Source: Paracoccus shandongensis (GTDB taxonomy: Bacteria; Pseudomonadota; Alphaproteobacteria; Rhodobacterales; Rhodobacteraceae). Taken from it: 64,000 bases of DNA. Each line of letters opens with the position of its first letter. Positions within the stretch are counted from its first letter, which is position 1. This document shows, piece by piece, positions 36,724 through 45,308 of this stretch. Location of the stretch: NCBI RefSeq assembly GCF_017315735.1, contig NZ_JAFLRK010000015.1, positions 1-64,000 on the forward strand. Reading direction: 5' to 3'. Position numbers and translations under genes: made by a program. The notes below the pieces were generated by a model, which was not told the DNA's origin, searched no databases, and saw only the letters and a program-made list of their open reading frames with translations.

Positions 36724-39003
36724 TTACCGCCCCGTCCCCAACCCGCCTGCCGAAATCGCCGCCATGTTCAGGATGTCGTTCACCGTCGAGGTGGTGGAAC
36801 AGATCTGGATCGGCTGCGGCACGCCGGTCAGGATCGGGCCGATCACCGTGGCGCCCGCCATTTCCTGCATCAGCTTCACGCTGATGGATGCCGAATGGCG
36901 CGCGGGCACGACCAGGACGTTGGCAGGCCCGGTCAACCGGCTGAAGGGATAGCGCGCGGCTGATTCCATGTTCAGCGCCACGTCCACGGTCATCTCGCCC
37001 TCGTATTCGAAATCGACGCCGCGCCGGTCCAGGACCTTGGGCGCCTCGGCCATCTTGATGGCGCGTTCGCTGACCGGATAACCGAAGTTCGAGAAGGAGA
37101 GGAAGGCCACGCGGGGTTCCAGCCCCAGGCCGCGCGCCACGGCGGCGCCCCGGGTGGCGATGTCGGCCAGATCCTCGGCCTCGGGCCATTCATGGACCAG
37201 CGTGTCGCCGATCAGCACGATCCGGCCCTTGTGCAGCACGGCGGTGATGCCCACCGCCCCGTCCTGCGGGCGCAGGTCGAAGACATGGCCCAGTTGCGCC
37301 AGGACCGGGGCGTTCTTGCGGGTCGCGCCCGTCACCAACCCGTCGCCATGCCCATGCGCCAGCATCAGCGCGGCAAAGACATGGCGGTCGCGGTTGGCCA
37401 GCTTGTGCGCATCCTCGCGGTCCACGCCCTTGCGTTGCAGGCGGGCGTAGAGGAATTCGTGATAGGCATCCAGGTGCCGGGAATTGGCAGCGTTCACCAC
37501 CGTCAGTTCGCGCACGGCGTCGGCAAGCCCCGCCGCCTCCAGCTTTTCCTTCACATCGGCCTCGCGCCCCACGACCAGGGCCTGGCCCATGCCGCCGCGC
37601 TGCCAGGCCACGGCCGCGCGCAGCACGCGGGGGTCGTCGCCTTCGGCGAAGATCATGCGGGCCTGGCTTTGGCGGGCGCGGGCGTGGATGCCCTGCAGGA
37701 TCGCGGCGGTCGGATCCATGCGGTTCTTCAGCGACTGGACGTAACCCTCCATGTCGATGATCGGGCGGCGGGCGGCGCCGGTGTCCATGCCCGCACGCGC
37801 CACCGCAGGCGGGATGACATGGATCAGGCGCGGATCAAAAGGCGTCGGGATGATGTAGTCGCGCCCGAACTGCAGCTTGCGGCCATAGGCCACGGCGACC
37901 TCGTCCGGGACATCCTCGCGCGCCAGCTTGGCCAGGGCCTCGGCGCAGGCGATCTTCATCTCGTCGTTGATGGCGCGGGCGTGGATGTCCAGCGCGCCGC
38001 GGAACAGATAGGGAAAGCCCAGGACGTTGTTCACCTGGTTCGGGTAATCGCTGCGCCCGGTGGCGACGATCGCGTCGGGGCGGACGGCATGGGCATCCTC
38101 GGGCGTGATCTCGGGGTCGGGGTTGGCCATGGCGAAGATCACCGGGTTGTCGGCCATGCTTTCGACCATCGCCTGCGTGACCGCGCCCTTGGCCGACACG
38201 CCCAGGAACACGTCGGCGCCCTTCATCGCATCCTCCAGCGTGCGGGCATCCGTCACGACGGCATGGGCCGATTTCCACTGGTTCATCCCCTCGGTCCGGC
38301 CCTGGTAGATGACGCCCTTGGTATCGGCCATGATGCAGTTTTCATGCCGCGCGCCCATGGATTTCAGCAGTTCCAGACAGGCGATCCCGGCGGCACCCGC
38401 GCCATTGAGGACGATCTTCACGTCCTCGATCCGCTTGCCCGACAGTTCCAGCGCATTGAGCAGCCCCGCCGCGCAGATCACCGCCGTGCCGTGCTGGTCG
38501 TCGTGAAAGACGGGGATGTCCATCAATTCCTTCAGGCGCTGCTCGATGATGAAGCATTCGGGCGCCTTGATGTCTTCCAGGTTGATGCCGCCGAAGGTCG
38601 GGCCCATCAGGCGCACGGCGTTGATGAATTCGTCCGCGTCCTCGGTGTCCAGCTCGATGTCGATGGCATTCACGTCGGCGAAGCGCTTGAACAGCACCGC
38701 CTTGCCCTCCATCACCGGCTTGGACGCCAAGGCGCCCAGGTTCCCCATCCCCAGGATGGCCGTGCCGTTGGAGATCACGGCGACCATGTTGCCCTTGGTG
38801 GTGTAATCATAGGCCGTCTCGGGCCGGTCGGCGATGGCCTGGACGGGAACGGCAACCCCCGGCGAATAGGCCAGCGACAGGTCGCGCTGCGTGGCCATGG
38901 GGGTGGATGCCACCACGTCGAATTTCCCCGGTCGCGGCTCCATGTGATAGGCGAGGGCCTCCTCGGGGGTGATGCGGGCGCTGCGGGGGGTCTTGTCGGC
39001 CAT
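36724..39003 (-). CDS. maeB: NADP-dependent malic enzyme, malic enzyme-phosphotransacetylase fusion type
   Basis: Oxidatively decarboxylates malate to pyruvate with NADP. The 759-residue protein has the malic-enzyme domain (about 1-430; YSPGVAVPVQAI, FHDDQHGTA, NGAGAAGIA, SAKGAVTQ) and a C-terminal phosphotransacetylase-like domain (about 440-759) that usually has a regulatory rather than catalytic role. Length is standard for this class. ATG 39003 follows GGAGAAG. It lies 94 bp after anbu in the same direction, probably with its own promoter. Confidence 0.95.
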   Translation of the reverse strand: MADKTPRSARITPEEALAYHMEPRPGKFDVVASTPMATQRDLSLAYSPGVAVPVQAIADRPETAYDYTTKGNMVAVISNGTAILGMGNLGALASKPVMEGKAVLFKRFADVNAIDIELDTEDADEFINAVRLMGPTFGGINLEDIKAPECFIIEQRLKELMDIPVFHDDQHGTAVICAAGLLNALELSGKRIEDVKIVLNGAGAAGIACLELLKSMGARHENCIMADTKGVIYQGRTEGMNQWKSAHAVVTDARTLEDAMKGADVFLGVSAKGAVTQAMVESMADNPVIFAMANPDPEITPEDAHAVRPDAIVATGRSDYPNQVNNVLGFPYLFRGALDIHARAINDEMKIACAEALAKLAREDVPDEVAVAYGRKLQFGRDYIIPTPFDPRLIHVIPPAVARAGMDTGAARRPIIDMEGYVQSLKNRMDPTAAILQGIHARARQSQARMIFAEGDDPRVLRAAVAWQRGGMGQALVVGREADVKEKLEAAGLADAVRELTVVNAANSRHLDAYHEFLYARLQRKGVDREDAHKLANRDRHVFAALMLAHGHGDGLVTGATRKNAPVLAQLGHVFDLRPQDGAVGITAVLHKGRIVLIGDTLVHEWPEAEDLADIATRGAAVARGLGLEPRVAFLSFSNFGYPVSERAIKMAEAPKVLDRRGVDFEYEGEMTVDVALNMESAARYPFSRLTGPANVLVVPARHSASISVKLMQEMAGATVIGPILTGVPQPIQICSTTSTVNDILNMAAISAGGLGTGR

Positions 39004-39097
39004 GGTGCTTCTCCGGGACTGGTGGTCCCGTTTAACGTCGCGTCACCGCTGGCTCAACAGGCTTCGCGGGCAAGGTTGTGTTGCGCGAACGCGCGGG

Positions 39098-39823
39098 TCA
39101 GATCGTGACCTTGACGAAGCTGTCGCGCAGGGCGGCGGACCAGGCCGCGCTCATCCGCGCGAAATCGGCGTCGCCATCCTCGATCCGGCGGCGGGTGGTC
39201 ACAGAACAGGCGTCCTTTTCGATGATTGCCAGATCCAGCGGCATCCCCACCGACAGGTTGGACCGCAGTGTCGAATCCATCGACAGCAGCACGGCTTTCT
39301 GCGCGTCCGCCAGGCTGGTCGCGGGCGTGACCACGCGGTCCAGGATGGGCTTGCCGTATTTGTGTTCGCCGATCTGCAGGAAGGGCGTGTCCTCGGTCGC
39401 CTGGATGAAGTTGCCCTCGGGATAGATCAGGTACATGCGCATGTCGCCGCCGCAGCGCTGGCCCGCGACGATCATGCTGGCCGATGCCTGCTGGCGCAGG
39501 TCGCGGCATTGTTCGGCGATCTCGCGCCGGGTGCGCGACAGCGTGTCGCCGATGATGGTGGCGACCTGCAGCATGGTCTGGGCCTTCATGATCGAGGTCG
39601 TCTCGTCCGCCATCTCGTCGTTGATGGCCTCGTTCAGGCGGGCAAGGGTGGTCTGCGTGACCGACAGCGATCCCGCCGTCATCACCACGATGGCGCGTTC
39701 GCCGGGCTGCTCGAAGAAGAACATCTTGCGATAGGTGGCGATGTTGTCCATTCCGGCATTGGTGCGCGTGTCCGACAGCAGCACCAGTCCGGCATCCAGC
39801 TTCAAGCCGACGCAATAGGTCAT
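39098..39823 (-). CDS. Proteasome-type protease Anbu (ancestral beta-subunit / BPH)
   Basis: Ntn-hydrolase proteasome homologue of the Anbu family, 241 residues. It begins MTYCVGLKLDAGLVLLSDTR, where Thr2 would become the N-terminal nucleophile after Met removal; SDTRTNAGMDNIATYRKMF and MTAGSLSVTQ follow the HslV/Anbu pattern. ATG 39823 has GGGGAAG upstream; a longer frame reaching 40006 crosses terminator hairpins and is rejected. Neighbours are transglutaminase-like, alpha-E and ATP-grasp genes, the set known to travel with anbu. The physiological substrate is not known. Confidence 0.9.
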   Translation of the reverse strand: MTYCVGLKLDAGLVLLSDTRTNAGMDNIATYRKMFFFEQPGERAIVVMTAGSLSVTQTTLARLNEAINDEMADETTSIMKAQTMLQVATIIGDTLSRTRREIAEQCRDLRQQASASMIVAGQRCGGDMRMYLIYPEGNFIQATEDTPFLQIGEHKYGKPILDRVVTPATSLADAQKAVLLSMDSTLRSNLSVGMPLDLAIIEKDACSVTTRRRIEDGDADFARMSAAWSAALRDSFVKVTI

Positions 39824-39896
39824 GGCCGCGTCTTCCCCGTGATGATCGCGCCGCAATCTAAAGGCCGCCGGACCCTGTCGCAATCCGTCCTTTTCA

Positions 39897-39938
39897 TTCA
39901 CCTTGGCCCAAATATCCGCCGGGCTTCGGAGCGCCCGG
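39897..39938 (-). repeat. GGATATTT-type intergenic repeat, copy C
   Basis: On the minus strand hairpin CCGGGC/GCCCGG is followed by GGATATTT and GGGCCAAGGTGAA. It differs from copy D at only two positions over the 21-base tail. It lies between the transglutaminase-like gene and anbu. Confidence 0.7.
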
Positions 39939-39962
39939 AAAAAGGTCCAGTGGACCTTTTTC
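39938..39962. terminator. Bidirectional terminator between transglutaminase gene and anbu
   Basis: Perfect 11-bp stem GAAAAAGGTCC/GGACCTTTTTC with a three-base loop. A5 on one side and T5 on the other allow it to act on either strand. It should limit read-through from the ATP-grasp/alpha-E/transglutaminase genes into anbu. Confidence 0.75.
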
Positions 39963-40008
39963 AGCGGAGAAGGGGCCGGCAGGCCCGATAATTGGCCACA
40001 GGCCAAGA

Positions 40009-40030
40009 GGGGGCGGCAGCCCCCTTTTTT
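40009..40030 (+). terminator. Hairpin with T6 run, plus-strand orientation, at the 3' end of the transglutaminase gene
   Basis: GGGGGC/GCCCCC with loop GGCA followed by six T. It is oriented as a plus-strand terminator although no plus-strand gene is seen upstream; it touches the minus-strand stop codon. It could block antisense transcription coming from the anbu side. Confidence 0.5.
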
Positions 40031-40872
40031 CAGCTTTGCGTCTGGCCCTGGCTTTGCGCCTGGAAGCGTTCCACCTCCTCGACATTCACCGCGACATCCA
40101 TCGTCTCGATCCCCTGGCCCGCGGCGATGCCCCGGATGGGCGCGGCGTCAGAGGCGTCCAGCCCCGATCCCAGCCGGACATAGCGTTCATCGGGGCAGCA
40201 GCGGTTGGCCGGATCGAAGCCCACCCAACCCAGGCGGTCCACATGGATCTCGGCCCAGGCATGGGCGGCCTCGTGCGCCTCGGCCGCCGCGCTGGCCTGC
40301 AGGTAGCCCGACACATAGCGCGCGGGCAGGTCGCGCAGACGCGCCAGGGCGATCAGGGCATGGGCATGGTCCTGGCAGACGCCCTTGCCCTGTTCCAGCG
40401 CCTCGGCGGCGGTGGTGTGGAACCCGGTCTCGCCCGGGACATAGGCGATGGCGTCCGACACGGCCGACGACAGCCTGTGCGCCAGATCCAGCGAATCCGA
40501 CGCCCCGGCGACCGATGCGGCCAGATCCTTCAGCGCCGCATCTGCCTTGGTCGCCGCCGTGTCGCGGCCATAGGCCAGCGGGTGGATCAGCTCGCGATGG
40601 CCGCGCAGCACGCCCGCGGTGTCGCGCGTCTCGATCCGGCCGGTGACGGTGACGGCCACCTCTGCGGTGGGGCCGCGCACGGTCCAGCCCTCGATCCAGT
40701 CGCCGGCGCCGTCGCGAAAACCCGGGCCGCGCACGCCGCCCGATACCTCGATCAGCCAGTCATGCGTGCGCTGCCCCTCGAAGATCGAGGGCGTCAGGCG
40801 CAGGCTTTGCACCATGTTCCGGACCGGCCGGTCATAGCGGTAAACCGTCTGGTGAACGATGCGCAGCTTCAT
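40030..40872 (-). CDS. Transglutaminase-like family protein (bacterial transglutaminase-like N-terminal domain)
   Basis: A 280-residue protein. The N-terminal domain (KLRIVHQTVYRYDRPV) is the bacterial transglutaminase-like beta-sandwich. The core has the Cys in GKGVCQDHAHALIALAR, His in AHAWAEIHVDRLGW and Asp in VGFDPANR, giving a complete Cys-His-Asp triad. Such proteins act as amide-bond hydrolases or transferases. ATG 40872 shares a base with the alpha-E stop (TGATG); a GTG three bases earlier is possible. Third gene of ATP-grasp-alpha-E-transglutaminase, followed by anbu. Confidence 0.88.
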   Translation of the reverse strand: MKLRIVHQTVYRYDRPVRNMVQSLRLTPSIFEGQRTHDWLIEVSGGVRGPGFRDGAGDWIEGWTVRGPTAEVAVTVTGRIETRDTAGVLRGHRELIHPLAYGRDTAATKADAALKDLAASVAGASDSLDLAHRLSSAVSDAIAYVPGETGFHTTAAEALEQGKGVCQDHAHALIALARLRDLPARYVSGYLQASAAAEAHEAAHAWAEIHVDRLGWVGFDPANRCCPDERYVRLGSGLDASDAAPIRGIAAGQGIETMDVAVNVEEVERFQAQSQGQTQS

Positions 40873-41828
40873 CACGACCCCCCCAGCAGATAGTCTTCAT
40901 GGACCAGGGTCGAGATGGTGCCGATCTCGCCGATGAACCAGGTCAGGAACTCGTGCAGGCCTTCGTCGAAGATCATGTCGATGTCATGGGCCTGCAGGCG
41001 GCCCAGCACCTCGCGCGCCTTGTCGCGGGCGTTGGTGGGCACCGTCTCGCCATAGCGCTTGGCGATGCCTTCCAGGTTCCAGACCGCCTCGTAGAGCGCG
41101 GTGATCAGCGAGCGCGGGCTTTCGCCGTTCAGGATCAGGAAATCCGCCACCCGGGCCGCCGTGATGTCGCCGCCGTAAGCCCAGTGATAGGACCGATGCG
41201 CCGACAAGGCCCGCAGGATCACCTGCCATTGATAGGTGTCCAGCCCCGATCCCACGAACTCGATCCGGGGCAGCAGGACATAGTATTTCACGTCCAGAAG
41301 GCGCGCGGTGGCATCGGCCCGTTCCAGGCCATAGCCCAGGTTCATGAAATGCCAGCCGTCGTTGCGCAGCTGCGTGGCATTGATCGCGCCGCGCACGGTC
41401 GAGGTGTGGCTGGTCGTGAAATCCGTCAGAGAGCCCGTGTCGATCCTGTCGCACGGCGTCTTTTCCAGCTTGCGCAGATCCTGGTAGGCCACGTTCAGCG
41501 CGTCCCAGACCTGGCTGGTCAGGGCCGTGCGCACGATCCGGCCCGCCTCGCGCGCCCGTTCGATGCAGGACATCACCGATGACGGGTTGTCGCGGTCGAA
41601 GAAGATGAATTCCTCGATGTTTTCCTGGCTGATCTCGCCGTATTTCTCGGCAAACAGGGTGGCGGTGCCGGACGCCTGCAACAGCGAGTTCCATTCGTTC
41701 TGATAGCCCGAGGCGGTGTTGGGCAGCAGCGTGATCCGCTGGCCCACGTCCAGCAGGCGGGCGGCGGTGTCGGCGCGTTCCAGGTGGCGGCCCATCCAGA
41801 ACAGGTTGGCGGCGGTGCGGCTGAGCAT
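40872..41828 (-). CDS. Alpha-E domain-containing protein
   Basis: A 318-residue, mainly helical alpha-E family protein (starts MLSRTAANLFWMGRHLERAD). The repeated LERADATARLLD and LERADTAARLLD segments are the family hallmark. Catalytic activity is not established. It is almost always found beside circularly permuted ATP-grasp enzymes and is thought to work with them. It starts 10 bp after the ATP-grasp stop and is translationally coupled to the transglutaminase-like gene. Confidence 0.9.
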   Translation of the reverse strand: MLSRTAANLFWMGRHLERADTAARLLDVGQRITLLPNTASGYQNEWNSLLQASGTATLFAEKYGEISQENIEEFIFFDRDNPSSVMSCIERAREAGRIVRTALTSQVWDALNVAYQDLRKLEKTPCDRIDTGSLTDFTTSHTSTVRGAINATQLRNDGWHFMNLGYGLERADATARLLDVKYYVLLPRIEFVGSGLDTYQWQVILRALSAHRSYHWAYGGDITAARVADFLILNGESPRSLITALYEAVWNLEGIAKRYGETVPTNARDKAREVLGRLQAHDIDMIFDEGLHEFLTWFIGEIGTISTLVHEDYLLGGS

Positions 41829-41838
41829 GTGCGTCCCC

Positions 41839-43248
41839 TTATTCCGACAGAACCCAGGTGTCCTTGACGCCCCCGCCCTGCGACGAGTTCACGACAAGGC
41901 TGCCCTCGCGCAGCGCCACGCGCGTGAGGCCCCCCGGCACAAGCTCGATCCGGTCGCCGCACAGGCAATAGGGCCGCAGGTCCACATGGCGCGGGGCCAG
42001 TCCTTCTTCGACGAATGTGGGGCAGGTCGACAGGGCCAGCGTCGGCTGGGCGATGTAGTTGCCGGGATTGGCCTCGATCTTGGCGCGGAAGGCCTCGATC
42101 TCGTCCTTGGTGGACTTGGGACCGACCAGCATCCCGTATCCGCCCGAGCCATGGACCTCCTTCACCACCAGGTCGGCCAGGTTTTCCATGACGTATCGGT
42201 AATCGTCGTCCTTCCACAGCGTCCAGGTCTGGACGTTCTGCAACAAGGGTTCCTCGCCCAGATAGAAGCGGACCATTTCAGGGACGAAGGTATAGATCGC
42301 CTTGTCGTCGGCCACGCCCGCGCCCGGGGCCGAACAGATCGACACCCCGCCCGAGCGGTAGACATCCATCAGCCCCGGCACGCCCAGCATCGAATCGGGG
42401 CGGAAGCACAGCGGATCCAGGAACGGATCGTCGATCCGGCGATAGATCACATCGACGCGCCGTGGCCCCTGCGTCGTGCGCATATAGACGAATTCGCCGT
42501 CCACGAACAGGTCGGCCCCCTCGACCAGTTCGACGCCCATCAGGTTCGCCAGGAAGCTGTGTTCGTAATAGGCGCTGTTGAAATGGCCGGGCGTCAGGAC
42601 CACGCAGGTGGGGCGGTCGTGGCACTTGGCGGGGGCCACCGATTCCAGCGTGCGGCGCAGCAGGTCGGGATACTGGTCCACCGGCTCGATCCGGTTGGCC
42701 CGGAACAGGCCGGGGAACATCCGCATCATGATCTCTCGGTTTTCCAGCATGTAGCTGACGCCCGACGGGGTGCGGCAGTTGTCCTCCAGCACGAAGAACT
42801 GGTCCTTGGCGGTGCGCACCAGGTCGATGCCGATGATGTGGGAATAAACGCCGCGCGGTGGCACGATGCCCACCACGGCCTTCTCGTAGGCCTCGTTCTG
42901 ATAAACCAGCCGGGCGGGGATGCGGCCCGCGCGCACGATCTCGGCCCGGCCGTAAACGTCGCGCAGGAAGGCGTTCAGCGCGCGCGCCCGCTGCTTGATG
43001 CCGCGTTCCAGCTTGCGCCACTCGGCCTGCTCGAAGACGCGGGGCATCATGTCGAAGGGGATCAGCCGGTCCGGGTCGCCCCCCTCGCCATAGACCGCGA
43101 AGGTGATGCCGATGCGGCGGAACAGGGCCTCGGCCTCGGCCTGCTTCATCTGCCGGAAATCGGCGGGCATCGTCTCGACCCACTCGCTGAGCCGCGCATA
43201 GGGCTCGCGGACCTGCGATCCCTCAAACATCTCGTTGTAATAGTTCAT
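41839..43248 (-). CDS. Circularly permuted type-2 ATP-grasp protein
   Basis: A 469-residue ATP-grasp enzyme of the permuted class, predicted to form an amide or peptide bond using ATP. Visible blocks are YNEMFEGSQVREPYARL at the N-terminus, PFDMMPRVFEQAEWRKLERG, FVLEDNCRTPSGVSYMLENR, VVLTPGHFNSAYYEH and KEVHGSGGYGMLVGP (nucleotide-binding loop). ATG 43248 is preferred to 43266. First gene of the cluster with alpha-E, transglutaminase and anbu. A ligase, an amidase-like enzyme and an Ntn-hydrolase together suggest a peptide tagging or peptide-metabolism system; that role is inference. Confidence 0.9.
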   Translation of the reverse strand: MNYYNEMFEGSQVREPYARLSEWVETMPADFRQMKQAEAEALFRRIGITFAVYGEGGDPDRLIPFDMMPRVFEQAEWRKLERGIKQRARALNAFLRDVYGRAEIVRAGRIPARLVYQNEAYEKAVVGIVPPRGVYSHIIGIDLVRTAKDQFFVLEDNCRTPSGVSYMLENREIMMRMFPGLFRANRIEPVDQYPDLLRRTLESVAPAKCHDRPTCVVLTPGHFNSAYYEHSFLANLMGVELVEGADLFVDGEFVYMRTTQGPRRVDVIYRRIDDPFLDPLCFRPDSMLGVPGLMDVYRSGGVSICSAPGAGVADDKAIYTFVPEMVRFYLGEEPLLQNVQTWTLWKDDDYRYVMENLADLVVKEVHGSGGYGMLVGPKSTKDEIEAFRAKIEANPGNYIAQPTLALSTCPTFVEEGLAPRHVDLRPYCLCGDRIELVPGGLTRVALREGSLVVNSSQGGGVKDTWVLSE

Positions 43249-43533
43249 TCGTCCACCCGCTGACACCGGACCCTTCGCAGGCCTTCTTCCCCCTGATGAT
43301 CAGAGACGGTTTTTGCCAAGTCCACAGGGGAATGGCGGTTGCTGCGCGAAAGTTCCGCAGGGATGGACCCGAAGATGGGCAGCGCCCGGCGGCAGGAGGC
43401 GGGCGTGCCGAAGTTTTGGGCAGGACGCAAGGGAAAGACCGGGTTCCGACCGCAGGCAAGGAACCTGCAACCGCGCTTACCGGATGGTAATCTTTTTGCC
43501 CTAGGTCTGGCCGGGGAAGCGCAGGGGAACAGA
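43249..43533. other. Divergent intergenic region, presumed to carry two promoters
   Basis: This 285-bp stretch separates the minus-strand ATP-grasp gene from the plus-strand STAS gene. It must hold the start signals of both units. I see no convincing sigma-70, EcfG or operator match, no ORF with coding character, and no strong hairpin. A GGAAC at 43460 lacks a matching -10. Confidence 0.4.
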
Positions 43534-43854
43534 ATGCCGACATTGACCGTTACCGAAACCGAAGACCAGCTGATCATCACGGTCGAGGATGCGCGCATCG
43601 ACGCAGCCATCGCCACCCGGTTCAAGGACCGCCTGCGCGAGATCGTGCTGCGTGTCAGAAAGCCCGTCCGGATGGACATGCGCCATGTCGATTTCATGGA
43701 CAGTTCGGGCCTTGGCGCGATGATCGCGGTGCGCAAGGCCCTGCCTGAATCGCTGCCGCTGGTTCTGGACGGGCTGACGCCCAATGTCGAACGCGTGTTC
43801 CGGCTGACGCGGATGGACAGCGTCTTCCAGATAGGATCCGCCAGCGCCCCGTAG
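43534..43854 (+). CDS. STAS-domain anti-sigma factor antagonist
   Basis: A 106-residue single-domain STAS protein of the SpoIIAA/RsbV type. MDSSGLGAM has the conserved serine at residue 58, which is phosphorylated by a partner kinase in this family. The frame is open upstream, but ATG 43534 with AGGGG eight bases before it gives the family length. The next gene, 39 bp on, encodes the expected kinase, so the pair forms a partner-switch module. The sigma factor or other target is not next to it. Confidence 0.88.
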   Translation: MPTLTVTETEDQLIITVEDARIDAAIATRFKDRLREIVLRVRKPVRMDMRHVDFMDSSGLGAMIAVRKALPESLPLVLDGLTPNVERVFRLTRMDSVFQIGSASAP

Positions 43855-43893
43855 GAATGAGGGCGGCAACAGTTTTTTTGTGGAGTCAGTGTG

Positions 43894-44376
43894 ATGAGTT
43901 CGATCGAACGGCAGAATGCCGGGCTGCAATCGCGCCCCGTGACCAGGTCGCAGCCGATGTTTCACCGTGTCCTGCGCGCCGATCCCCATGAGGTGCGCAA
44001 GACACTGGTGGACATGCGCAACCGCTTTGCGTCAGCGGTCGATGCCGACGCGATGGGCCGGCTGGAACTGGTCCTGGCCGAGGTGATGAACAACGTCGCC
44101 GAACATGCGGCAACCCAGGGCGTGGGGTCGGGCTGCATGCACCTGTGCATCGTGATGCAGGACAACGGCCTGTCCTGCGCGATCACCGATGACGGCAGCA
44201 GGCTGCCCGCCGATTGCCTCAAGCCGCGCAGCCTGCCCGCGCTGGATCCGCTGGATCTGCCGGAAGGGGGCTTCGGCTGGTTCCTGATCCAGGGGCTGAC
44301 GCAATCGCTGTGCTATTACCGCGAAGGCCCCCGCAACTGCCTGGCCTTCACCGTGCCCTATACCCCCGTCAGTTGA
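43894..44376 (+). CDS. Anti-sigma factor / serine kinase with HATPase domain (RsbW/SpoIIAB type)
   Basis: A 160-residue GHKL ATPase. N-box EVMNNVAEHAA, G1-like ITDDGSRLP and G2-like EGGFGWFLIQ are visible; the G1 box lacks its usual second Gly. Expected to bind and phosphorylate the upstream STAS protein. ATG 43894 has TGGAG eight bases upstream; a GTG directly before it is the alternative. Its 3' end overlaps the convergent hspQ by eight bases. Confidence 0.82.
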   Translation: MSSIERQNAGLQSRPVTRSQPMFHRVLRADPHEVRKTLVDMRNRFASAVDADAMGRLELVLAEVMNNVAEHAATQGVGSGCMHLCIVMQDNGLSCAITDDGSRLPADCLKPRSLPALDPLDLPEGGFGWFLIQGLTQSLCYYREGPRNCLAFTVPYTPVS

Positions 44377-44701
44377 GCACGCCCATCAGCGGATAGCGCC
44401 CGTTCTCGAAATCGCCGAACATCTCGACCACCTCGGGATGGTCCAGGGGCTCGCCCGACTGGTCGGGCATCAGGTTCTGTTCCGAGACATAGGCGACGTA
44501 ATAGGTGGCCTCGGTTTCGGCATAAAGGTGATAAAAGGGCTGGTCCTTGGCCGGGCGCGCGTCCTCGGGGATCGAATCATACCATTCCTCGGTGTTCGCG
44601 AACTCGGGGTCCACGTCGAAGATCACCCCGCGGAACGGACGGTTCCGGTGACGGACGACCTGGCCCAGGCCGTATTTGGCGATTCGGTGATGTGCCTGCA
44701 T
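44369..44701 (-). CDS. hspQ: Heat shock protein HspQ (hemimethylated-DNA-binding YccV type)
   Basis: A 110-residue HspQ/YccV family protein, in enterobacteria an adaptor or specificity factor for Lon and a stabiliser of mutant DnaA. YGLGQVVRHRNRPFRGVIFDVDPEF and QPFYHLYAE are the conserved blocks. ATG 44701 has GGAAC upstream and fits the family; the TTG-initiated longer form is less likely. Convergent overlap of eight bases with the HATPase gene. Confidence 0.9.
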   Translation of the reverse strand: MQAHHRIAKYGLGQVVRHRNRPFRGVIFDVDPEFANTEEWYDSIPEDARPAKDQPFYHLYAETEATYYVAYVSEQNLMPDQSGEPLDHPEVVEMFGDFENGRYPLMGVLN

Positions 44702-44834
44702 GAATGTTCCGCTGCGCTTGGTGGACAAGGCTGACGGGCGTTCTAATCCCGCCGGGCGATTCTGTCCACCAGATCACCAGCATTTGCACGATTTGAGGCA
44801 GCCGCCGCGACCCGGGGGCCACAGCCGGAAAGCC

Positions 44835-45308
44835 TCAGTCTGCGGCGCCGCCCGTGTCCCCGGCCAGCAGGGGCACGGTGGACATCGACATCTTGGCCGA
44901 GCCCTCGCTCAGCTCGCTGGCATGGGCCAGATAGACCAGCACGCGGTTTTCCGCGTCATAGATGCGCTTGACCCGCAGCGACTTGAACAACAGCGAGCGC
45001 CCTTCGCTGAACACGTCGGCGGGCTGGCCCGGCTGCAGCCTGCCCACGTCGATGGCTCCGGTGCGGGCGCACTGGATGGCGCTGTTCGAGGGATCCTCGA
45101 ACCAGTTGCCCTGGCTGAGGCGGTCCAAGACGGATCGCTCGAAATAGGCGAGGTGACAGGTCACGCCGCCCACCTCGGGATCGGCAATGGCCTCGATGAC
45201 GATGTCGTTGCCCATCCAGTCCACGCCGACCTGGGCGATTTCCTCTGCCTGGGTCAGGACGGGGGCCAGGACGGGCAGCATCAGGACGGCGGCGGCGATC
45301 ATTCGCAT
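44835..45308 (-). CDS. creA: CreA family protein
   Basis: A 157-residue exported protein with a signal peptide (MRMIAAAVLMLPVLAPVLTQAEE) and the CreA pattern IAQVGVDWMGNDIVIEAIADPEVGGVTCHL-type start, a CxxxF-like IQCARTGAI motif and YDAENRVLVYLAHASEL. CreA proteins are common in proteobacteria but their molecular role is not defined. The ATG lies within the last codons of the phosphatase gene (10-nt overlap), so the two are co-expressed. Confidence 0.88.
   Translation of the reverse strand: MRMIAAAVLMLPVLAPVLTQAEEIAQVGVDWMGNDIVIEAIADPEVGGVTCHLAYFERSVLDRLSQGNWFEDPSNSAIQCARTGAIDVGRLQPGQPADVFSEGRSLLFKSLRVKRIYDAENRVLVYLAHASELSEGSAKMSMSTVPLLAGDTGGAAD

Noticed and set aside
43460..43484. Possible EcfG (general stress) promoter before the STAS gene
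   Set aside because: GGAAC is present but 16-17 bases later the sequence is CGGA/GGAT instead of CGTT.
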